A DNA stretch of 5,005 nt from Gammaproteobacteria bacterium (GTDB taxonomy: Bacteria; Pseudomonadota; Gammaproteobacteria; SZUA-229): contig JAQICG010000256.1 in the NCBI GenBank assembly GCA_027858635.1, positions 1 through 5,005 of the forward strand, in the 5' to 3' direction. The notes under the pieces were generated by a model. The model did no database searches and was not told the origin of the DNA. It saw only the letters and a program-made list of their open reading frames with translations. The position numbers and the translations under genes were made by a program. Of the stretch, positions 1-5,005 are shown piece by piece. Every line of letters starts with the position of its first letter. The stretch's first letter is position 1.

Positions 1-1829
1 ATATAAGGTTCATTCCAGTCTGGCTTAATGCTACTTGCCTTAAGAAGGCTTTTTTCAGCCGCTTCCTTCTTCCCTGCTTTCCATTGAACTTTAGCCAGGA
101 GCATGTACAGTTCTGCTGATTCCCCTTTTTCGCGAATAGCAGCCTGGACTGTTTTTTCAGCCAGATCAGAATTTTCATCGGCAACATAAAGTGACACTAA
201 AAGCTCTAGTATTCGACCATTTTCTTCAGCTTTGCTGTAACCATCCTCCAGCAATTTGACCGCATCATCTCTCCTGTTTTCAGTCAGCATGTAAGGCACA
301 GACTGAATGTATCCATTTGGTCGCTCAGGGTATAATTCAATCATCTTTATGGCATAGGGTTTAGCTTCAGAAACCATTTTTCTTTCATTCAGCAGTGCGC
401 TTTTATAGGATAAGGCCTGGTAATCATCGGCATTAATAGAAAGATAATGATCAACAATCTTCTCTAATTTATCTTTATTTTTATTCCTGGCGTAGTAACT
501 GGCGAGCGCCATCAATCCTTTTGCATTAGCTTTATTATTTTCATACGCGCGGTTAATGATTTCATCTGCCTGTTGTTTTTCACCATTAGCACTATGCGCT
601 GCGGATAATAAGAAATAGCCTTCCATATTTTCCGGATCATCCTTAACTACTATCCTCAGTGAGATGATTGCACCTTCATAATCCTTATTTATTAACTGTG
701 TCTTTGCTTTTACAAAGTTCAATTTAGCGTCATTAGGGGAAATCTTTAGTGCATCGTTTCTAACACTTTCCGCAGCATCGAACTTTTTCTCTTGTATATA
801 AATACTTGCAAGATGCACTGCTGCCTTCATCCCAGTGGAGTCCTCAGGAAAATCTGATATCGCTGTCTTAAGTATTTTTTTCGCATCCTCCAGATTATTT
901 TCAGACATATACATAGTGGCTAGTGCAATTCTGATATCCCCCTCTTGCGGATACTTTGTTGCCAGACTCTTCAACTCCTCAATTGCAGCCTGATTACTTT
1001 TTGTCTGCTGTAAAAACTCAACCAGTGCCATTTTTCTTTTCGTATCTTCCTCGTCTGCATCAATCGCCTTGCGTAAGGTCTGCTCAGCTTTTTCAGTTTC
1101 ATTAGTAAACTTATAAAACACTGCCAGTTTCAAATAATTCATAAATGCTTCTGGATTGTTTTCCAGAATTTTCTTATAGGTGCTTTCTGTAAGATCATAT
1201 TTTCCTGCTTTATAATATGTCTCCGCTAGCGTGCTTAGCAATATACGACTCTGTGGATTCTCTTTGATACATGCATTAAGCAGACTAATCGATTCATCAT
1301 ATTTTTTGTCTTTTAGATAAAGCGATGAAAGAAGTAAGGCATTCTGAATGTGCCCGGGTTTTCTGGCAAAAATATCCTGCGTAATTTTCATTGCGCCGGC
1401 TGTATCATCCTGTTTCAAAAGAATGCCGGCTTTCAGTAGCAGGCCATTTATGTTGGAAGCGTCTTTAGCTAGAATAAAGTCTCTTTTTTCAATGGCGGCA
1501 TCGATATCACCTGCTAGCAGGAGGTTATAAGTACCAATTTTTGCATTAAATTCCAGGTTGTCCGGAGCAAGCTCCAGCGCTTTTGAGTAGTTACCGAATG
1601 CCTTTCGAAATTCTTTTTGCTGCTCAAATACCTGACCCAGCTGAAAATAGGCCTGGGCATCATTCGGGTCGATCTGAAGGACATTTTTCAGTTCAATTCG
1701 GGCCTTCTCCAGATCGCCGGCATTCAGGGACTGCTGGGCTTTTTCCAGGTTGACCTCTTTTCGTTCTTCGGCCCCGCCACAGCTAATCAGAGATACTATG
1801 GCAATTATCGTAATGAGAATATGTTTCAT
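1..1829 (-). CDS. TPR-repeat outer-membrane lipoprotein, PrsT-like (3' end cut by window)
   Basis: Reading from ATG at 1829, the frame stays open for 609 codons and runs off the left edge, so the C-terminus is missing. The N-terminus is a lipoprotein signal: a charged start (MKH), a hydrophobic stretch at residues 4-15 and a lipobox LISC with the acylated Cys at 17. Gly follows the Cys rather than Asp, so outer-membrane sorting is expected. The rest is almost entirely helical TPR-type repeats from about residue 26 to the edge, for example 27-60, 61-94 (LGQVFEQQKEFRKAFGNYSKALEL region), 164-195, 198-229, 232-260, 297-330, 335-367 and 571-605. TPR arrays are protein-binding scaffolds; no enzymatic motif is seen. 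The repeat style resembles TPR lipoproteins of PEP-CTERM/exosortase polysaccharide loci (PrsT family), which fits the gmd and APS kinase neighbours, but that assignment is an inference. A weak ribosome site, GAAGAG, lies at 1839-1844, nine bases before the ATG. GC content falls sharply after about the first 170 codons. Confidence 0.88.
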   Translation of the reverse strand, partial: MKHILITIIAIVSLISCGGAEERKEVNLEKAQQSLNAGDLEKARIELKNVLQIDPNDAQAYFQLGQVFEQQKEFRKAFGNYSKALELAPDNLEFNAKIGTYNLLLAGDIDAAIEKRDFILAKDASNINGLLLKAGILLKQDDTAGAMKITQDIFARKPGHIQNALLLSSLYLKDKKYDESISLLNACIKENPQSRILLSTLAETYYKAGKYDLTESTYKKILENNPEAFMNYLKLAVFYKFTNETEKAEQTLRKAIDADEEDTKRKMALVEFLQQTKSNQAAIEELKSLATKYPQEGDIRIALATMYMSENNLEDAKKILKTAISDFPEDSTGMKAAVHLASIYIQEKKFDAAESVRNDALKISPNDAKLNFVKAKTQLINKDYEGAIISLRIVVKDDPENMEGYFLLSAAHSANGEKQQADEIINRAYENNKANAKGLMALASYYARNKNKDKLEKIVDHYLSINADDYQALSYKSALLNERKMVSEAKPYAIKMIELYPERPNGYIQSVPYMLTENRRDDAVKLLEDGYSKAEENGRILELLVSLYVADENSDLAEKTVQAAIREKGESAELYMLLAKVQWKAGKKEAAEKSLLKASSIKPDWNEPY

Positions 1830-1946
1830 GCTAGTTAACTCTTCGGTTGTTATGTTCTTGAATATGGATCACTAAATTACATTGATATGAAATCGCTGCT
1901 CAGACCATGACTTTTAACGAATACAAGTTTTATGGTCTGATGCTCT
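1830..1946 (-). other. gmd to TPR-lipoprotein intergenic spacer
   Basis: This 117-base gap holds no gene. Just after the gmd stop is an inverted repeat (1900-1940), listed separately. Further on, the minus strand carries TGTAAT (1876-1881), a 5/6 match to a sigma-70 -10 box. The 17-19 bases upstream of it offer no good -35 match, so an independent promoter for the TPR gene is possible but not shown. Read-through from gmd is equally compatible. Confidence 0.5.
1900..1940 (-). repeat. 9-bp inverted repeat downstream of gmd, possible mRNA 3' hairpin
   Basis: The arms TCAGACCAT (1900-1908) and ATGGTCTGA (1932-1940) are perfect complements separated by 23 bases. An inner ACTT/AAGT pair (1910-1913 with 1925-1928) can lengthen the stem across a small internal loop. 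It starts six bases after the gmd stop codon. No run of T follows on the minus strand (it continues GCAGCGATTTC), so it is not a standard Rho-independent terminator. It could be an RNA-stabilising or processing hairpin, or a dyad binding site for a regulator of the TPR gene. Confidence 0.5.
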
Positions 1947-3035
1947 TTATTCATGATAACGGTTGGTTCTGAAACCTTCTTTTTCACACAATGCATCGCG
2001 TTCAGCAATCATAATGTCGTGATCGACCATTTCTTTTACCATCTCTTCCAGGCCTATTTTCGGAACCCAGCCCAGTTTTTCTTTGGCCTTTGTTGGGTCA
2101 CCCAATAAGGTCTCGACTTCGGTAGGTCGGAAATAGCGTTTATCCACTTCATCCAGGCATTTTCCTGTGGCTTTATCATAGCCTTTTTCATCGATACCTT
2201 CACCTTTCCATTGCATTTCGATACCGGCAGCCTTTGCGGCTTTATTAACAAAATCTCTCACCGAATATTGAACGCCGGTGGCGATTACAAAATCCTCGGG
2301 GCTCTCCTGTTGCAGCATTAGCCATTGCATTTCAATATAGTCTTTTGCATGGCCCCAGTCTCTTTTAGCATTTAGATTACCTAAATACACATTATCCTGC
2401 AGCCCTAGTTTTATTCTTGCAAATGCGCGGGTAATTTTTCTGGTGACAAAGGTTTCGCCTCTAATCGGTGACTCATGATTAAATAAAATGCCGTTACAGG
2501 CATAGATACCATACGCCTCCCGATAGTTTACGGTGATCCAGTAGGCATAAAGTTTGGCCACGGCATAGGGTGATCGAGGATAGAATGGGGTCGTTTCTTT
2601 TTGTGGAATTTCCTGCACTTCGCCGAAAAGCTCGGATGTTGATGCCTGGTAATAGCGTGTTTTTTTCTCCAGCCCGGTAATACGAATCGCTTCCAGAATT
2701 CGCAGTGCGCCCATGCCTACCGCATCGGCTGTGTATTCCGGACATTCAAATGAGACCGCGACATGGCTTTGTGCGCCAAGATTATAAATTTCATCCGGTT
2801 GAATCTCCTGCACAAGACGAACCAGATTCATGGAGTCGGTAAGATCGCCGTAATGCAACTTAAATCTTTGATCTTTTACATGCGGATCCTGATACAGGTG
2901 ATCAATGCGATCGGTATTAAAGGAAGAGGCCCTGCGTTTAATCCCGTGTACTTCATAGCCCTTGTCCAAAAGAAATTCAGCCAGATAAGCACCATCCTGC
3001 CCTGTAATTCCTGTAATCAATGCTATCTTGCTCAT
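1947..3035 (-). CDS. gmd: GDP-mannose 4,6-dehydratase
   Basis: A cytoplasmic NADP-dependent short-chain dehydrogenase/reductase that converts GDP-D-mannose to GDP-4-keto-6-deoxy-D-mannose, the branch point to GDP-L-fucose, GDP-D-rhamnose, GDP-perosamine and similar sugars. The 362-residue product has the usual Gmd length. It shows the nucleotide-binding GITGQDG at residues 9-15, the family's RR pair (34-35) near the NADP phosphate site, GAQSHV at 87-92, the catalytic STSELFG at 132-138 (Thr133, Glu135), Tyr157 and Lys161 of YxxxK, the NHESPIRGETFVTRKI stretch (186-201) and KRDWGHAKDY (224-233). All key residues are present. I chose ATG at 3035 over the in-frame TTG at 3041: GGAG at 3046-3049 lies ten bases before the ATG but only four before the TTG, and family members begin close to this Met. 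A putative promoter lies just upstream (3069-3097). The next enzyme of the deoxysugar pathway (for example fcl or rmd) is not in the window, so the end product is unknown. Confidence 0.97.
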   Translation of the reverse strand: MSKIALITGITGQDGAYLAEFLLDKGYEVHGIKRRASSFNTDRIDHLYQDPHVKDQRFKLHYGDLTDSMNLVRLVQEIQPDEIYNLGAQSHVAVSFECPEYTADAVGMGALRILEAIRITGLEKKTRYYQASTSELFGEVQEIPQKETTPFYPRSPYAVAKLYAYWITVNYREAYGIYACNGILFNHESPIRGETFVTRKITRAFARIKLGLQDNVYLGNLNAKRDWGHAKDYIEMQWLMLQQESPEDFVIATGVQYSVRDFVNKAAKAAGIEMQWKGEGIDEKGYDKATGKCLDEVDKRYFRPTEVETLLGDPTKAKEKLGWVPKIGLEEMVKEMVDHDIMIAERDALCEKEGFRTNRYHE

Positions 3036-3068
3036 ATCCAATCAACTCCACGCTGTTAAAAAATAATT

Positions 3069-3097
3069 ATTTAAGCAATCTCTAATTTATCTGTCAT
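3069..3097 (-). promoter_or_regulatory. putative sigma-70 promoter of gmd
   Basis: On the minus strand, ATGACA (3092-3097; 5/6 match to TTGACA) is followed after exactly 17 bases by TTAAAT (3069-3074; 4/6 match to TATAAT). Transcription would start near 3060-3063 and give a leader of about 25-28 bases that contains the GGAG ribosome site. The -35 box is part of one arm of the inverted repeat at 3091-3130. The -10 box overlaps an A/T-only perfect palindrome (3061-3072). This is a consensus match only. Confidence 0.4.
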
Positions 3098-3130
3098 TTC
3101 GACCATAGGAAAAGATCCACAAGATGACAG
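3091..3130. repeat. short palindromic intergenic element (CTGTCAT...ATGACAG)
   Basis: CTGTCAT (3091-3097) and ATGACAG (3124-3130) are perfect 7-bp inverted arms around a 26-base centre; a G.T and a T-A pair can extend the stem by two. The left end, CTGTCATTTCGACC, resembles from memory the termini of dispersed GTCATTTCGAC-type palindromes found between genes in many bacteria. It begins four bases past the sulfurylase/kinase stop codon and has no T-run after it, so it is not an obvious terminator. It may be a shortened or decayed copy of such an element. Confidence 0.5.
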
Positions 3131-3134
3131 CTTA

Positions 3135-4862
3135 TTAATCAGTGCCATTTACATAACCTTCGCGCACGAGATATAAATAAATATCTTCTGCTGCCTGAAT
3201 CGGTGACATATTTTCAGTATCGATAACCAGTTCGGGATTTTCAGGCGTATCATAAGGGTCGCTGATACCGGTAAATTCCGGAATGATTCCTTTCCGTGCT
3301 TTTGCATATAATCCCTTGCGATCTCTTCGTTCACATTCTTCAAGCGAAGTTGAAACAAATATTTCTATAAATGCGCCATACTGTTCGATGTTGGCCCGCG
3401 CTTCTTTTCGCATCGTGGCGTAGGGTGCTATGGGCGCACATATTGCAATGCCCCTGTTCTTGGTGATTTCACTGGCTACATAGCCGATGCGTTTGACATT
3501 TATGTTCCGGTCTTTTTTAGAAAACCCCAGTTCGCTGGAAAGGTTTTGCCGAACTATATCACCATCGAGCAGGGTAACAGGACGCCTTCCATCTTCGATG
3601 AATTTGGCATATATAATGCGCGCTAATGTTGATTTCCCCGAACCCGACAGGCCGGTAAAAAATAATGTTATGCCCTCTTTTTCACGCGGTGGGCACGCCT
3701 GTTGCATGGCGGAAAGAACATTGGGATATGTCACCCACGAAGGTATTTCCAGGTTCCGGTGAATCGCTTCAAGAATTTTGGCATTGGAATAGTTTACCGC
3801 TTCACAGTTAGCCGGTTTTATTCCGTCTACCGACACGAATTTCCCTGATTGCTGATTAAAGCAAAGTTCATTCGCATACACGATACTAATATCAAGCGCA
3901 TGTTCGTATTTTTTAATATATTGCTGAGAAGCGCCGGTGGCATAAAATCTAACCGCATCATCTCTCACATTGGGCGGTGCAGCATGCTCGGAGCCGACAA
4001 TATAATGCGAGCAGCCGTAATTTTGTCTTATTATGGCGTTCATCAGAGCCTCACGCGGGCCAGCCATGCGCAGTGCCGCCGGAAGTAAAGACAACTGCAC
4101 CAGTCCCTTCGGGTAATGCTGCATGATGGCCTGATAGCAATGAACGCGGGCATAGTATTCAATATCGCCCGGTTTGGACATGCCCACCACAGGATGTAAC
4201 AAAATATGTGCATTGGCCTGATTTGCAGCCAGTGAGGTGATTTCCTGATGAACACGATGCATAGGTTTGCTGGTATGAAACGCCACTACATTTCGCCAGC
4301 CCAGCTTGTCAAAATACTGCCTGAGTTGCAGCGGCGTATCCCGCAAGGTTTCAAAGTCATAATGAAACGGCAACTGTATGCCCTGCACAGAACCACCGAC
4401 ATAAACATCCTTTACCGTGTCATAAATATAGGCCACACCCGGATGCCGGTGATCTCTGGTGCCATAGATCTTTTCCGACTCCCTGTCCTTATCGGGCCGC
4501 CAGATACTTTCGATGGTAAGCACAGCAGGCATAAAACCCTCGGTATCGCGCAACCCAAGGCGTGAACCAACCTCAAGCTTTTCGGCCTGGGTCTCATCAA
4601 TATCAAGATAATACGGCATCGGCCACACGGTTCCATCCGTGAGCTTCGCCTTGTCCACAACGGAGTTATATTCTTTTTCGTTCATAAACCCGGTCAAAGG
4701 CGATAGCGCACCATTGAGCAGCATCTCAATATCACATTGCTGCCTTTGAGTGAGGGTAATCGAGTCGAAGGACTCAGATTCAACTTTTAACTCTTCCGCA
4801 GCGACATCATCCAGTAATAGATTTTTAAGCTCACCGCCGTAAGGCTTTATTAAATGATCCAT
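3135..4862 (-). CDS. Two-domain ATP sulfurylase-like/APS kinase (sulfurylase half probably inactive)
   Basis: A 575-residue cytoplasmic protein with an ATP sulfurylase-like domain (about 1-390, opening with the family's LIKPYGGEL) joined to an APS kinase (about 396-575), which phosphorylates adenylyl sulfate to PAPS. The kinase looks complete: P-loop GLSGSGKST (404-412), LLDGD (431-435), FSKKDRN (447-453), PIAPY (477-481), KGLYAKAR (516-523), FTGISDPY (530-537). The sulfurylase half keeps the fold signatures HRVH (202-205) and AGPREA (267-272), but the active-site QTRN motif reads HTSK (196-199), GRDHAGP reads GSEHAAP (290-296), and a usual His reads Asn275. It probably cannot make APS. From memory, Thiobacillus denitrificans Tbd_0210 has this architecture, lacks sulfurylase activity and needs the N-terminal domain for kinase assembly. 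Databases would call it bifunctional sat/cysC. The ATG at 4862 gives the expected N-terminus, though no clear Shine-Dalgarno precedes it. With gmd downstream, a role in sulfating a polysaccharide is more likely than cysteine synthesis (inference). Confidence 0.95.
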   Translation of the reverse strand: MDHLIKPYGGELKNLLLDDVAAEELKVESESFDSITLTQRQQCDIEMLLNGALSPLTGFMNEKEYNSVVDKAKLTDGTVWPMPYYLDIDETQAEKLEVGSRLGLRDTEGFMPAVLTIESIWRPDKDRESEKIYGTRDHRHPGVAYIYDTVKDVYVGGSVQGIQLPFHYDFETLRDTPLQLRQYFDKLGWRNVVAFHTSKPMHRVHQEITSLAANQANAHILLHPVVGMSKPGDIEYYARVHCYQAIMQHYPKGLVQLSLLPAALRMAGPREALMNAIIRQNYGCSHYIVGSEHAAPPNVRDDAVRFYATGASQQYIKKYEHALDISIVYANELCFNQQSGKFVSVDGIKPANCEAVNYSNAKILEAIHRNLEIPSWVTYPNVLSAMQQACPPREKEGITLFFTGLSGSGKSTLARIIYAKFIEDGRRPVTLLDGDIVRQNLSSELGFSKKDRNINVKRIGYVASEITKNRGIAICAPIAPYATMRKEARANIEQYGAFIEIFVSTSLEECERRDRKGLYAKARKGIIPEFTGISDPYDTPENPELVIDTENMSPIQAAEDIYLYLVREGYVNGTD

Positions 4863-4888
4863 AGTTTTTTAAATTTGTTAATGTTGAA

Positions 4889-4916
4889 AAGATAGTTGGC
4901 AGTAATCAGTTGGCAG
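4889..4916 (-). promoter_or_regulatory. weak candidate promoter for the sulfurylase/kinase gene
   Basis: On the minus strand, CTGCCA (4911-4916; 4/6 match to TTGACA) and TATCTT (4889-4894; 4/6 match to TATAAT) are 16 bases apart. The start would be near 4880, leaving about 20 bases of A/T-rich leader before the ATG. The -35 half falls inside the AGTTGGCAGT repeats. Both boxes are weak, so this is only a candidate; the real promoter could lie beyond the window. Confidence 0.2.
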
Positions 4917-4924
4917 TTGGCAGT
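4894..4924. repeat. three direct copies of AGTTGGCAGT
   Basis: The 10-mer AGTTGGCAGT occurs at 4894-4903, 4908-4917 and 4915-4924. The first two copies are separated by AATC and the last two overlap by three bases. It sits between the start of the sulfurylase/kinase gene and the GC-rich palindrome. It may be slipped-strand duplication or part of a longer dispersed repeat. Its position close upstream of the start codon also leaves room for a regulator-binding role. Confidence 0.7.
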
Positions 4925-4970
4925 AAAAGCTTTGAGACTCAAGCAGAACTTACAGGCCTGCATACACTAC

Positions 4971-5005
4971 CCCCTCTCCCATTGGGAGAGGGCTGGGGTG
5001 AGGGG
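4971..5005. repeat. GC-rich dispersed palindromic repeat, running into the right edge
   Basis: CCCTCTCCC (4972-4980) and GGGAGAGGG (4984-4992) form a perfect 9-bp hairpin with an ATT loop, followed by CTGGGGTGAGGGG to the edge. Read on the minus strand, it begins CCCCTCACCCCAG and continues into the hairpin. From memory this is a very common intergenic repeat in proteobacterial genomes, often present in many copies. The rest of the element, if any, lies outside the window. It could also act as a strong RNA hairpin near the 3' end of whatever gene lies to the right. Confidence 0.7.

Noticed and set aside
1617..1838. 73-codon plus-strand open frame over the start of the TPR gene
   Set aside because: It is antisense to the signal peptide and first repeats of the lipoprotein, with no ribosome site or recognisable family features; a shadow of the real gene.
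3039..3041. TTG as the gmd start, adding two residues
   Set aside because: GGAG would be only four bases away; the ATG at 3035 has a more workable spacing of ten and gives the usual Gmd N-terminus.
3091..3130. Rho-independent terminator after the sulfurylase/kinase gene
   Set aside because: The stem is A/T-rich with a 26-base loop and no T-run directly follows it on the transcribed strand; the T6 run at 3058-3063 is about 28 bases away.
4248..4565. 105-codon plus-strand open frame
   Set aside because: It lies wholly inside the well-supported sulfurylase/kinase gene on the other strand, and its translation shows no recognisable family features.
4894..4924. CRISPR-like array from the repeated AGTTGGCAGT
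   Set aside because: The units are only 10 bases, two overlap, and there are no unique spacers of regular length.
4972..4992. Rho-independent terminator at the GC-rich hairpin
   Set aside because: The stem is strong, but neither side is followed by a T-tract and the sequence matches a known style of dispersed repeat.

Overview
This 5,005-base window holds three genes, all on the minus strand, so they read from right to left. In order of transcription they are: a two-domain ATP sulfurylase-like/APS kinase protein (4862-3135), GDP-mannose 4,6-dehydratase (3035-1947), and the first 609 codons of a TPR-repeat lipoprotein (1829 to the left edge, where the window cuts it). The gaps are 99 and 117 bases. 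Nothing on the plus strand looks like a real gene, and there are no RNA genes, insertion sequences or CRISPR arrays.

The organism looks like a Gram-negative proteobacterium, probably gamma- or betaproteobacterial. The reasons are the lipoprotein signal, the APS kinase architecture known from Thiobacillus, the type of TPR lipoprotein, and a GC-rich palindromic repeat of a kind common between genes in such genomes. Hand counts of single lines give about 50% GC in the sulfurylase/kinase gene and roughly 25-40% in most of the TPR gene. The species cannot be named from this.

The joint role is inferred. The kinase makes PAPS, the universal sulfate donor. Gmd makes GDP-4-keto-6-deoxymannose, the precursor of GDP-fucose, GDP-rhamnose and related deoxysugars. 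TPR lipoproteins of this sort are found with exopolysaccharide and PEP-CTERM/exosortase loci. Together they suggest part of a surface polysaccharide locus, possibly for a sulfated deoxyhexose polymer. No sulfotransferase, glycosyltransferase or exosortase lies in the window to confirm it.

The most notable observation is in the first gene. Its sulfurylase half has lost the usual active-site motifs (QxRN reads HTSK, GRD reads GSE) while its kinase half is intact, so the usual 'bifunctional' label is probably wrong. The gaps hold small repeats: a GC-rich palindrome and a triple AGTTGGCAGT repeat before the kinase gene, a palindromic element that supplies a plausible -35 box for gmd, and a 9-bp inverted repeat just after gmd. 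I see no convincing wholly new system.
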